In this document: in pieces, positions 25,831-34,224 of the stretch
Layout: each line of letters opens with the position of its first letter
How positions within the stretch are numbered: position 1 is the stretch's first letter
NCBI GenBank assembly: GCA_005799825.1
Contig: SYFT01000035.1
Span: forward strand, 1 to 36,542
DNA from: Acidobacteriota bacterium
Lineage (GTDB): Bacteria > Acidobacteriota > Vicinamibacteria > Vicinamibacterales > SCN-69-37
Reading direction: 5' to 3'
Length of the DNA: 36,542 nucleotides
Position numbers and translations under genes: made by a program
The notes under the pieces: model-generated
The model's input: only the letters and a program-made list of their open reading frames with translations
What the model was told of the DNA's origin: nothing
The model's database searches: none

Positions 25831-26927
25831 CCGCAGGGCCCCTGACGATCGTCATTGCGGGTGGTGGTACCGGAGGTCACCTCTATCCTGGTCTTGCCGT
25901 CGCGCGCGCGCTGGTGGCGCGGGTGCCCGACGCGCAGGTGTCGTTTGTCGGGACGTCGCGCGGGCTTGAAGCGCGCGTGGTGCCCGAGGCGGGGTTCGCA
26001 CTGGATGTGATTCGCAGTCGCGGGCTGAAGGGCAAGTCGATCGCGAATCGCCTGCGGGGTGCCGCCCTCCTGCCCGCCGGCCTGTTGGACGCGTGGCGCC
26101 TGCTCTCGCGACGCCGCCCACACGTGGTCGTGGGCGTGGGTGGATACAGTTCCGGTCCCGTGGTCCTTCTCGCCTCGCTGCGCGGAATGGCGACGATGGT
26201 GCTGGAGCAGAACGCGATGCCGGGCCTAACCAACCGGTGGCTGGCGCCGTTTGTACGCGCCGCTGCGGTGAATTACGAACAGACGCTGGAGCATTTTCGC
26301 GGCAAGGGTTTTGTATCGGGCAACCCGGTGCGTGCCGAGTTCATGAGCGCCGGGAGCGATGCGACCTTGGCGGCGCATTCACCACGAGTGTTGATTATGG
26401 GTGGTTCCCAGGGTGCGCACGCGATCAATGTGGCGATGACGGCGGCCACGCCTGAACTGATCCGGCAGTGTCCGGGCGTGGAAATCGTCCATCAGACCGG
26501 TGCTCGCGATCGCGAGTGGGTGCAGGCGCGATATGACGCCGCCGGCATCAGTGCGCGCGTGGTGGCGTTCCTTGATGCCATGGCCAACGAAATGACGGCC
26601 GCCGACGTGGTGGTGTCGCGCGCGGGCGCGACGACGCTGGCGGAACTGGCGGCATTGGGCCGCCCCGCTATCTTCATTCCGCTGCCGACGGCAACCGATG
26701 ACCATCAGCGCAAGAATGCGCAGGTGCTGGTGGATCTGGGAGCTGCGAAGCTCGTGGACCAGCGCGCGCTGAGTCAGCCCGAGGGCCCAGTCAAACTGGC
26801 GGGCACCATTGCCAGCCTGGTGGGCGACGAGGCCGGCCGAGCGGCGATGAGCACCGCCATGCGTGCGGCCGCACGGCCGGGCGCGGCCGACGCCATTGTG
26901 TCGCGCATCCTGGAGCTTGCCGCATGA
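25827..26927 (+). CDS. murG: MurG, lipid II synthase (GlcNAc transferase)
   Basis: The 366-aa GT28 enzyme adds GlcNAc from UDP-GlcNAc to lipid I at the inner face of the membrane. IAGGGTGGHLYPGLAVA is the first glycine loop, GVGGYSSGPVVL the second, and SRAGATTLAELAALGRPAIF with PLPTATDDHQRKNA forms the UDP-GlcNAc site. The start is a GTG within the ftsW stop (GTGA), and the stop overlaps murC. Confidence 0.96.
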   Translation: MTAGPLTIVIAGGGTGGHLYPGLAVARALVARVPDAQVSFVGTSRGLEARVVPEAGFALDVIRSRGLKGKSIANRLRGAALLPAGLLDAWRLLSRRRPHVVVGVGGYSSGPVVLLASLRGMATMVLEQNAMPGLTNRWLAPFVRAAAVNYEQTLEHFRGKGFVSGNPVRAEFMSAGSDATLAAHSPRVLIMGGSQGAHAINVAMTAATPELIRQCPGVEIVHQTGARDREWVQARYDAAGISARVVAFLDAMANEMTAADVVVSRAGATTLAELAALGRPAIFIPLPTATDDHQRKNAQVLVDLGAAKLVDQRALSQPEGPVKLAGTIASLVGDEAGRAAMSTAMRAAARPGAADAIVSRILELAA

Positions 26928-28339
26928 CCATGATGGGCCGGACACGGCGCGTGCATTTCGTCGGGATCGGAGGGATCGGCATGAGCGGCATCGCCGAGTT
27001 ACTTGCCAACCTCGACTACGTCGTATCTGGGTCCGATGCGCGACGGTCCGAGACCACCGACCGGCTCGCGGAACTGGGAGTACGCGTGGCCATTGGGCAC
27101 GACGCCGTCCACATCGGCGACGCTGACGTGGTGGTGACCTCGTCGGCCGTGGCCGTGGACAACCCCGAAGTGCTGGCGGCGCGGGCGGCGCACGTGCCGG
27201 TGATTGCACGCGCCGAAATGCTGGCCGAGCTGATGCGGTTGCGCACGGGAATCGCCATCGCCGGCGCGCACGGCAAGACCACTACCACGTCGATGGTGGC
27301 GCTGTTGCTTGAAAAGGGCGGCCTCGACCCCACGGCGGTCATCGGTGGGCGCCTGTCAGCCTTTGGCAGCAACGCGCGCCTGGGCAGCAGCCAGTACATG
27401 GTGGCGGAAGCCGATGAGAGCGATCGATCTTTTCTTCTCCTGTCGCCGACGTTCGCGGTGATCACGAACCTCGACCGCGAACACATGGAGAGCTACGGCA
27501 CGTTCGAGAATTTGACCGACGCGTTCGTGACGTTTGGCAACAAGGTGCCGTTTTACGGCGCCGTGGTCGCGTGTGTGGACGACCCCGCGGTCGCGACCCT
27601 GTTGCCGCGGTTGACACGCCGCGTCATCACCTATGGGTTCTCAGAAGGCGCTGATGTGCGAGGAGAAGGAGCCGTCAGCGACGGGCGTGTGGGGCGCTGC
27701 ATGGTGCGAACGGTGGAGGGCGGCCAGGCCAGGCGCCGGGAACTCACCATCGGTGTGCCCGGCCGTCACAACCTGCTGAACGCGCTGGCTGCGGTCGCGA
27801 TCGGCCTGGAGATTGGCGTGCCGTTCGATCGCATGGCCGCCGCGCTGCATGAGTTTCACGGCGCCGAGCGCCGGTATCAAGTACGCGGCGCAGTGTCTGG
27901 TGTGACCGTGGTGGATGACTACGGTCATCATCCCACGGAAGTGGCCGCGGTGCTGCGCACCGCGCGTGAGGGATCGCCGCGGCGGCTCATCGCGGTCTTT
28001 CAGCCTCATCGCTACACGCGCACGCGCGACCTGATGGCGGAGTTTGGACCCGCGTTGGGCCTGGCCGACGTGGTGGTGCTGACCGACATCTATGCCGCCG
28101 GCGAGGCGCCCATCCCCGATGTCACGCTTGAGACGCTGGCCGCCCGTGTGCGTGAACAGGTGAAGGAACTCGTCGTGGTGCCGCAGGTGTTGGATGTGCC
28201 GGGTCATGTGGCGATGCTGGCGCGGGACGGCGATCTGATTGTGACGCTCGGCGCCGGTTCGATTGGACTCGTGGCTGACCGCGTGCTCGCTGCGTTGCGA
28301 CAGATGGCCGGCCTTGATGGTCGCGAGGTGGCGCAATGA
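26924..28339 (+). CDS. murC: MurC, UDP-MurNAc:L-Ala ligase
   Basis: The 471-aa ligase attaches L-alanine to UDP-MurNAc, the first stem-peptide step. HFVGIGGIGMSGIAELL is the N-terminal Rossmann motif, GAHGKTTTTSMVA the ATP loop, and VVDDYGHHPTEVAAVL with FQPHRYTRT marks the C-terminal domain. The ATG at 26924 overlaps the murG stop. MurB, which makes its UDP-MurNAc substrate and often follows murC, is not present here. Confidence 0.96.
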   Translation: MTMMGRTRRVHFVGIGGIGMSGIAELLANLDYVVSGSDARRSETTDRLAELGVRVAIGHDAVHIGDADVVVTSSAVAVDNPEVLAARAAHVPVIARAEMLAELMRLRTGIAIAGAHGKTTTTSMVALLLEKGGLDPTAVIGGRLSAFGSNARLGSSQYMVAEADESDRSFLLLSPTFAVITNLDREHMESYGTFENLTDAFVTFGNKVPFYGAVVACVDDPAVATLLPRLTRRVITYGFSEGADVRGEGAVSDGRVGRCMVRTVEGGQARRRELTIGVPGRHNLLNALAAVAIGLEIGVPFDRMAAALHEFHGAERRYQVRGAVSGVTVVDDYGHHPTEVAAVLRTAREGSPRRLIAVFQPHRYTRTRDLMAEFGPALGLADVVVLTDIYAAGEAPIPDVTLETLAARVREQVKELVVVPQVLDVPGHVAMLARDGDLIVTLGAGSIGLVADRVLAALRQMAGLDGREVAQ

Positions 28340-29205
28340 GCGAAGCTCCCGGCCGGCGGCGCGGGTTGCCCGGCGGCGCGTCTATGTCCGATAAACGCTT
28401 CAAGCGGCCGGACCGGCCCGGAAAGTACCGCCGTATCAGCCCGCGGTTGTGGCGCATCGGCGGCGCCATGTTGTTCGGTGGCGTGCTCCTGGCCGTGGTC
28501 GTCCTGGCGTCAACGCGGGTCGTGGATGCGGGAATCCTGGCTGTGGATCGTGTGGTGATGCGCGGACAGGTGCGCCTATCGCCCAACGCGGTCAAGACGC
28601 TTGAAGACAGCGTGCTTGGGCAAAGCCTGCTGCGCGTGGACCTGAAGCAGTTTCAGGAACGCGTGCTCGCGTCACGCTGGGTGGCGGCGGTGACCGTGCG
28701 CCGGATCTTCCCCTCCACGATCGATGTGCGCATTGTGGAGCGTGATCCCGTCGCGATTGCCCGGTTGGGGCAGCTCCTGTATCTGGTGGATGGCGGAGGC
28801 GTGATCATCGACGACTACGGTCCCGAGTACGTGGACTTCGATCTGCCGATTGTGGACGGTATGGCGACACCTTCGGTCGACGGGGAATCGTCAATCGATC
28901 CTGCCCGGGCCCAACTCGTCAGCCGGTTCCTGGGCACCCTGGCCACGCGGCCTGAGCTGAGGCGCTCGATCTCACAGATCAACGTCTCGCGCGAGGCCAA
29001 CGTCGTAGTGCTGCTCAACGACGATCTGGCGCTGTTGTATCTGGGCGACGACCAGTTCGTTGAGCGCCTGCGGACGTATTTGGAGATCCGGCCGACACTC
29101 GACGACCGGATGGACGATGTGGAGTCGGTGGATTTGCGGTTCGGCCAACGGGTCGTTGTGAAGAACAAGAAACGACCGGGCGAACCGGCCGCAGGAGAGG
29201 TGTGA
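28336..29205 (+). CDS. ftsQ: FtsQ/DivIB division protein
   Basis: The 289-aa product has a basic cytoplasmic tail, one membrane helix (about 42-63, GGAMLFGGVLLAVVVLAS), a POTRA domain starting near VDRVVMRGQVRLS (about 73-140, ending RRIFPSTIDVRIVERDPVA), and the FtsQ beta domain after it. It joins FtsL and FtsB in the divisome. The ATG at 28336 overlaps the murC stop; an ATG at 28384 (MSDKRFKRP) is an alternative without coupling. It directly follows murC, with no murB or ddl between. Confidence 0.92.
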   Translation: MSEAPGRRRGLPGGASMSDKRFKRPDRPGKYRRISPRLWRIGGAMLFGGVLLAVVVLASTRVVDAGILAVDRVVMRGQVRLSPNAVKTLEDSVLGQSLLRVDLKQFQERVLASRWVAAVTVRRIFPSTIDVRIVERDPVAIARLGQLLYLVDGGGVIIDDYGPEYVDFDLPIVDGMATPSVDGESSIDPARAQLVSRFLGTLATRPELRRSISQINVSREANVVVLLNDDLALLYLGDDQFVERLRTYLEIRPTLDDRMDDVESVDLRFGQRVVVKNKKRPGEPAAGEV

Positions 29206-30438
29206 ATGGCACGAAAAGAACGCTATCTGGTGGGGCTCGATGTGGGCACCTCCAAGGTGTCGGCGATTGTCGGTGAGATGATGGACGACGGGACGCTCGA
29301 CATCATCGGCATCGGCCTGGCCGACTCCAGGGGCATTCGCCGCGGTGTAGTCAACAACGTGGATTCGGCCGCCGAAGCGATCAAGAGGGCGCTTGATGAA
29401 GCGGAGTTGACCGCGGGCGTCGAGATCGACACGGTGCATCTCGCGTTGTCGGGAGCCCACGTGAAGGCGTTCAACAGCCGCGGCGTGGTGGCCGTGGCCG
29501 GTCGCAACCGGGAAATCACGCGAGACGACGTCAAGCGCGCCATTGATGCGGCGCGCGCCGTGGCGCTGCCGGCGGGACGCGAAATCCTGCACGTGTTACC
29601 GCAGGATTTCGTGGTGGACGACCAGGATGGTATTGCGGTGCCTGTGGGCATGACCGGATCGCGTCTGGAAGTGAACGTCCACGTGATCACGGGTAGCTCG
29701 TCATCGATGCAGAACATGGTGGCGTGTGTGAATCGCGCCGGTGTGGAAGTGGGCGACACGGTGCTTGAGCAACTGGCGTCGAGCGAAGCCGTGCTGACCG
29801 CCGACGAAAAGGAACTGGGCGTAGCCGTGGTGGACATCGGCGGTGGCACCACGGATTTTTCGGTATTTGAGCGGGGCAGCCTCTGGCACACCGGTGTGGT
29901 GCCGGTGGGCGGCGACCACTTTACGAATGACATCGCGGTGGGCCTGCGTATGCCCATTCCGGAAGCCGAGAAGCTCAAGCGGCGATCGGGCTGTGCGCTG
30001 ACGTCGCTGGTGCCCGAAGACGAAACGATGGAAGTGGCGAGCATCGCCGGCCGGCGGGCGCGTGTCATGTCGCGCCGCGTGGTGTCGGAGATCTTGCAGC
30101 CGCGCGCCGAGGAAATCTGTCACCTCCTGTGGGACGAAATCCGCAAGGCCGGCTTCGAGAAGTCGCTCAATTCCGGCATCGTGCTCACCGGCGGGGGCAG
30201 CATGCTCGAAGGCATGGTGGAGATCGCGGAGCAGATCTTCGACTTACCTGTGCGCCGCGGAGAGCCGGAAGGCGTGGGCGGCCTAGCCGATCACGTCAAC
30301 AGTCCCGCGTTCGCCACATCGGTGGGACTAATCATGTACGCGCATCGCAACCTCCAGTTGGAGCCCGTACGCGTGGGTGGCGGCACCATCGGGAAACTGA
30401 CCGGCCGGTTGCGCACGCTGTTCAAGGAATTCTTTTAG
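29206..30438 (+). CDS. ftsA: FtsA, actin-like FtsZ membrane anchor
   Basis: The 410-aa product is an actin-fold ATPase that tethers FtsZ to the membrane. LVGLDVGTSKVSAIVGE is the phosphate-1 motif, VVDIGGGTTDFSVF phosphate-2 and IVLTGGGSMLEGM the adenosine motif. The C-terminus ends in the amphipathic membrane-targeting helix LTGRLRTLFKEFF. The ATG follows the ftsQ stop with no gap; ftsZ starts 21 nt after its stop. Confidence 0.97.
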   Translation: MARKERYLVGLDVGTSKVSAIVGEMMDDGTLDIIGIGLADSRGIRRGVVNNVDSAAEAIKRALDEAELTAGVEIDTVHLALSGAHVKAFNSRGVVAVAGRNREITRDDVKRAIDAARAVALPAGREILHVLPQDFVVDDQDGIAVPVGMTGSRLEVNVHVITGSSSSMQNMVACVNRAGVEVGDTVLEQLASSEAVLTADEKELGVAVVDIGGGTTDFSVFERGSLWHTGVVPVGGDHFTNDIAVGLRMPIPEAEKLKRRSGCALTSLVPEDETMEVASIAGRRARVMSRRVVSEILQPRAEEICHLLWDEIRKAGFEKSLNSGIVLTGGGSMLEGMVEIAEQIFDLPVRRGEPEGVGGLADHVNSPAFATSVGLIMYAHRNLQLEPVRVGGGTIGKLTGRLRTLFKEFF

Positions 30439-30459
30439 TCGCCATGGAGAGAACCTGAG

Positions 30460-31719
30460 ATGCACCCACTAAATCTGACGACAGAGAGATCCGACTCGCT
30501 TCGCATCCTGCTTGAGGAGGAAGGCAGACGCGCCGGCGCCCGCATCAAAGTGATTGGCGTGGGTGGTGGCGGCGGCAATGCCGTCAACCGCATGGTCACA
30601 TCGGGTGTGACCGGCGTCGAGTTCATTGTGGCCAACACCGACCAGCAGGCGCTCGCGCAGAGCGCGGCGCCGGTCAAGATTCAGCTGGGACGTCTGCTGA
30701 CCAAGGGATTAGGGGCCGGCGCAGACCCGAACGTCGGCCGCGACGCTGCGCTTGAGGACACCGAGCATATTCTTGAGGCGCTCGCAGGGGCCGACATGGT
30801 GTTTGTGACCACCGGCCTTGGTGGCGGCACCGGCACCGGCGCGGCGCCGGTCATTGCGAGCCTCGCCAACCAGATCGGCGCCCTCACCATTGCCGTCGTC
30901 ACCAAGCCCTTCAAGTTCGAGGGTCGGAAGCGGGCCACGCAGGCCGAGCGCGGCCTCAAGGAACTGCAGGAGTGTGTGGACACGCTGATCACGATTCCCA
31001 ACGAGCGTCTGCTGATCACCGTGAACCGTGAGACCAGCATGTCGGCCGCCTTCGTGACGGCCGATGATGTGTTGCGCCAGGCGATTCAGGGTATTTCGGA
31101 TCTCATCTTAGTACCGGGCATCATCAATCTCGATTTTGCCGACGTGCGCACCATCATGTCGCGGATGGGACTGGCCATCATGGGCACGGGCATCGCGTCA
31201 GGCGCCGATCGCGCGAAGGTGGCTGCCACGGCGGCGGTATCGAGCCCGCTGCTCGAGGACGCCACTGTCAGCGGCGCGCGCGGCGTCATCATCAACATCA
31301 CGGGCGGTCCCGATCTCACCCTGGCCGAAGTGAGCGAGGCGTCCGAAATCATCTACAATGCCGCGCACGAAGACGCGAACATCATCTTCGGTGCCGTGGT
31401 GGATCAGGCGATGGGAGGCCAGGTCAAGATCACAGTCATTGCCACAAGCTTCGATCACGTCCGCGCACAGATGGCGCCGGCCGTGCAATCGTCCATCCCC
31501 ACACCAATCGACATGACGGCGTATAGCGCGCAGCGCATGTTCGAAGAAGAGCGGCTGGTGGTGAACGGCTCACCTCTCAGCACCACCCACATCGCCCTCA
31601 CGCGCCGCCCCGGCCTCGATCTGACGCTCATGGACCGCGCATCTAATGTCTCAGCCGATGACGACGACGGCTCGTCGCCGCTGGACGTGCCGGCATTTCT
31701 CCGCCGGAAAGAGTCCTAG
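30460..31719 (+). CDS. ftsZ: FtsZ, tubulin-like division GTPase
   Basis: The 419-aa product forms the Z-ring. [17 protein letters not shown] begins the GTPase domain at residue 29, the tubulin signature GGGTGTG is at 121-127, and a disordered linker of about 70 residues leads to the C-terminal peptide DVPAFLRRK that binds FtsA. The N-terminal tail of about 28 residues, with an acidic LLEEEG stretch, is longer than in E. coli. GGAGAG eight bases upstream supports the ATG at 30460. It is the last dcw gene; a GC hairpin follows. Confidence 0.97.
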   Translation: MHPLNLTTERSDSLRILLEEEGRRAGARIKVIGVGGGGGNAVNRMVTSGVTGVEFIVANTDQQALAQSAAPVKIQLGRLLTKGLGAGADPNVGRDAALEDTEHILEALAGADMVFVTTGLGGGTGTGAAPVIASLANQIGALTIAVVTKPFKFEGRKRATQAERGLKELQECVDTLITIPNERLLITVNRETSMSAAFVTADDVLRQAIQGISDLILVPGIINLDFADVRTIMSRMGLAIMGTGIASGADRAKVAATAAVSSPLLEDATVSGARGVIINITGGPDLTLAEVSEASEIIYNAAHEDANIIFGAVVDQAMGGQVKITVIATSFDHVRAQMAPAVQSSIPTPIDMTAYSAQRMFEEERLVVNGSPLSTTHIALTRRPGLDLTLMDRASNVSADDDDGSSPLDVPAFLRRKES

Positions 31720-31726
31720 GGATCAG

Positions 31727-31744
31727 GCGCACGCGGGTGTGCGC
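31727..31744 (+). terminator. GC hairpin after ftsZ, possible terminator
   Basis: Seven bases after the ftsZ stop, GCGCAC (31727-31732) pairs with GTGCGC (31739-31744) around a six-base loop. No T-run follows, so intrinsic termination would be weak. It may mark the end of the dcw transcript or stabilise its 3' end. Confidence 0.4.
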
Positions 31745-31746
31745 GT

Positions 31747-31851
31747 ATTGAGGATTGAGCGATTGAGGTTCGGGATTTAATACATTCTTGACTCCGGGAC
31801 CCCAGGGCGCTGGACCCTGGACGCTGGACCCTGCCCCCCTCAATCCTCAAT
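31747..31851. repeat. Inverted repeat of GATTGAG units enclosing a CTGGACC tandem
   Basis: ATTGAGGATTGAG (31747-31759) is perfectly inverted as CTCAATCCTCAAT (31839-31851), 79 nt apart. Each arm is itself a tandem of 7-nt units. Inside lies a second tandem: CTGGACC, CTGGACG, CTGGACC at 31810-31830, then CTG. No gene is present between ftsZ and the radical SAM gene (31720-31932). Confidence 0.7.
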
Positions 31852-31932
31852 TCGCAGGTACAATCTCCACAGGCTCGTTCCCTTTCCCCGCCGCCGCGTT
31901 TGGCGGGGCTCCAGCAACCGCGGTTTTCCCAA

Positions 31933-33702
31933 ATGCCCAAGAGACTCGTTCCTCGCAAGTACGGCGGTCGCCCCGGCGCAGGCCAGGGGCCGGGGCATCG
32001 GCGCGCCGATGCGCTCGCCACGCTGGAGCGCGAAGTCGGGTACGTTCGTAAGCCCCATGGCGGACGACTGCGGGTGGCGCTGGCGTTTCCGAATACCTAC
32101 TTTGTGGGGATGTCGAATCTCGGCCTGCAGACCGTCTACCGGTTGCTCAACGCCGATGACCGCGTGGTGTGTGAGCGGGTGTTCTTGCCCGGCAAACAGG
32201 ACCTGGGCGACGACCGCGGCCGTCACGACCCGTTCGTCACGATCGAGTCGCAGACGCCGGTGGGCGACTTCGATATCTTCGCCTTCTCCGTCTCGTTCGA
32301 ATGGGACTACACCAACGTCTTGGCCATGCTGCGGTTGGCAGGGTTGAAGGCCCGCGCCACCGACCGGCATCATCGCGACCCTTTGATCCTGGTGGGCGGT
32401 GCTGTGACCTTCGTCAACCCCGAACCGCTCGCCCCCTTCGCAGATGTCATCGCTGCCGGTGAGGGCGAAGTACTCGTGCCCGCGCTGGTCGACGCCTGGC
32501 ATCGCGCCGGGTCGCGAGACGAACTGCTGGGCTTGCTCGTGCGCGAGCGGGGGTTCTACATCCCGTCGTTCTACGACGTGACGTACGAAGGCCCCGGCCG
32601 CGTGGCCGCCATCACTCCCAGGGCGGGCACCGGTGCGCCGCCCGTGGTGCACAAGGCGGCGGTCCGCGCGACCGATCACGTAGACCCACCTTCCACGTGC
32701 ATCTTCACGCCCGATACGGAGTTCGGCGCCAGGTTCCTCATCGAGGTGGTGCGCGGTTGCGCCAACATGTGCCGGTTCTGCTGGGCGGGGTACAACTACC
32801 TGCCGGTGCGCCCGTTCGACACCGCCAGGATTCTGGCTCTGGCCGAGGCCGCTCGCCCGTACGCCACACGCGTGGGGCTGGTCTCAATCGCCCTCTGTGA
32901 CCACCCCGATATCGTGCCGATCCTCGAAAAATTGCTCGCGATGGGATACGGCATCACCCCGGCGTCGCTGCGCATGGACGACCTCACAGAACCCATCGTG
33001 CGCCTTCTGCGGGAGAGCGGGGAAAAATCCATCACCATCGCGCCCGAAACCGGGTCCGACCGCCTGCGCCGCGTCATCAACAAAACGGTGACCAACGACG
33101 AAATCCTCACGCGCACTGAGCTTATTTTTTCGAGCGGCATCCAGAATCTCAAGCTCTACTACATGATCGGCATCCCCACTGAGGAAGACGACGACCTGGT
33201 GGCCATTCGGGACCTGACAGTGGCGATGCGGGATCGCATGATGGTGCACGCCAGAGTCCGCGGCACCGTGGGGCGCATCGTGGCGTCGGTGAATCCGCTG
33301 GTGCCCAAGCCTGGGACCACCTATCAGTGGATGCCGATGACCGACACGGCGACGATCGACCAGAAGAGCAAACGGCTGCGGCACCTGGTGGCAGACATCG
33401 ACAACGTGTACTTCAACATCAAGTCGGAACGGCACTCGTACTACCAGGGCCTATTGTCGCTTGGCGACCGCCGGGTGGCCGACGTCATCGAACGCGCCGA
33501 GCAGAACGGCGGTCAGTGGCGCGCGGCTGTGGCCGACGTCGGCCTCGACGCCGACGCCTACCTCTATCGCAACCGCGAAGCCGACGCATTCCTACCGTGG
33601 CAGATCATCGACGGCGGTCTGAAGGAGAGCTTCTTCCGCACCGAGCTCCAAAAGAGCCTTTGCGCCGAGCAAACCATCCAGCCACGTCGCGTCATGGCCT
33701 AA
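31933..33702 (+). CDS. B12-binding-domain radical SAM protein, function unknown
   Basis: The 589-aa product has an N-terminal cobalamin-binding-like domain (about 40-190, with RVALAFPNTYFVGMSNLGLQ and DPLILVGGAVTFVNPEPLA) and a radical SAM domain. Its [4Fe-4S] cysteines are Cys276, Cys280 and Cys283 (CANMCRFC). TIAPETGSDRLRRVINK and YYMIGIPTEEDDDL are typical of the SAM barrel. It resembles the uncharacterised radical SAM family that in many bacteria is fused or adjacent to a DUF2344 protein; no such partner is visible here. The ATG at 31933 is chosen; an in-frame TTG at 31900 is possible. No clear ribosome binding site precedes either. Confidence 0.85.
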   Translation: MPKRLVPRKYGGRPGAGQGPGHRRADALATLEREVGYVRKPHGGRLRVALAFPNTYFVGMSNLGLQTVYRLLNADDRVVCERVFLPGKQDLGDDRGRHDPFVTIESQTPVGDFDIFAFSVSFEWDYTNVLAMLRLAGLKARATDRHHRDPLILVGGAVTFVNPEPLAPFADVIAAGEGEVLVPALVDAWHRAGSRDELLGLLVRERGFYIPSFYDVTYEGPGRVAAITPRAGTGAPPVVHKAAVRATDHVDPPSTCIFTPDTEFGARFLIEVVRGCANMCRFCWAGYNYLPVRPFDTARILALAEAARPYATRVGLVSIALCDHPDIVPILEKLLAMGYGITPASLRMDDLTEPIVRLLRESGEKSITIAPETGSDRLRRVINKTVTNDEILTRTELIFSSGIQNLKLYYMIGIPTEEDDDLVAIRDLTVAMRDRMMVHARVRGTVGRIVASVNPLVPKPGTTYQWMPMTDTATIDQKSKRLRHLVADIDNVYFNIKSERHSYYQGLLSLGDRRVADVIERAEQNGGQWRAAVADVGLDADAYLYRNREADAFLPWQIIDGGLKESFFRTELQKSLCAEQTIQPRRVMA

Positions 33703-33705
33703 AAG

Positions 33706-33734
33706 AGCCGCGGCCTTGAGACCCGGGCCGCGCT
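33706..33734 (-). terminator. Hairpin between convergent genes, probable terminator
   Basis: AGC-GCGGCC (33706-33715, one bulged C) pairs with GGCCGCGCT (33726-33734) in a nine-pair GC stem with a ten-base loop. Read on the minus strand it is followed by CTCTTTT, so it fits an intrinsic terminator for the small gene at 33764-34063. Read on the plus strand it follows the radical SAM stop by three bases but lacks a T-run. Confidence 0.5.
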
Positions 33735-33750
33735 ACGAAATTCAGGGACT

Positions 33751-33763
33751 CTGGACCCTGGAC
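33751..33763. repeat. CTGGACC tandem, second copy
   Basis: CTGGACCCTGGAC is identical to 31810-31822, about 1.9 kb away on the same strand. It abuts the stop codon of the small minus-strand gene. Together with the longer tandem after ftsZ it suggests a recurring intergenic 7-mer. Confidence 0.55.
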
Positions 33764-34063
33764 TCACACCGCCTCGGCGAATACGACCTCGTGCTCCTTG
33801 TACGCCTCGAGGATCAGGTCGCGCAGGGCGTCCTGCGACGAGGTGTCGAGGATGGGGCGCAACAGCGAGTAACTGCGGCGTTCGCCGTTGATCGAGTACT
33901 GCCGCGCGGGAAACGTCACGTTGCGGCCGCCCTGTTTGCGGTCCCACACGCTGAATCCCACCAGCCGCAGTCCGTTGAGCGGACCGCCTGAAAAATGTAG
34001 CTCTGCGTCAGCCAGCTTGCCGGCGGGATTGCCTTTGTCGTTCGGAACAAACTTCACAGTCAT
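33764..34063 (-). CDS. Small conserved-looking protein of unknown function (99 aa)
   Basis: The ATG at 34063 has a strong GGAGGA seven bases upstream, which decides it over an in-frame start at 34138. The product is soluble with no signal or membrane segment. The central part (LHFSGGPLNGLRLVGFSVWD, then GGRNVTFPARQYSINGERR) looks like a compact beta domain. The C-terminal 25 residues look helical. The layout loosely recalls SpoVG-like proteins, but I would not assign that. It stands alone, convergent with the radical SAM gene and divergent from the YfiH-like gene. Confidence 0.7.
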   Translation of the reverse strand: MTVKFVPNDKGNPAGKLADAELHFSGGPLNGLRLVGFSVWDRKQGGRNVTFPARQYSINGERRSYSLLRPILDTSSQDALRDLILEAYKEHEVVFAEAV

Positions 34064-34224
34064 GGTTAATTCCTCCGCCCGTGATGTCGGGTTGCCCGTT
34101 TCCTTGAGCAAGTTGGTGGCCAGCGGCAGGTCAGTCACCGCGTCGGCGTAATCCTCAGATAGAGTGGAGCTTCGGCGCGGAGTATTACTGGGGGTTGTGG
34201 CGTGACTGATGGAGAGTGACTACC

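Noticed and set aside
31810-31833. Short CRISPR-like array
   Set aside because: Units are only 7 nt with no spacers and no cas genes nearby; this is a simple tandem repeat.
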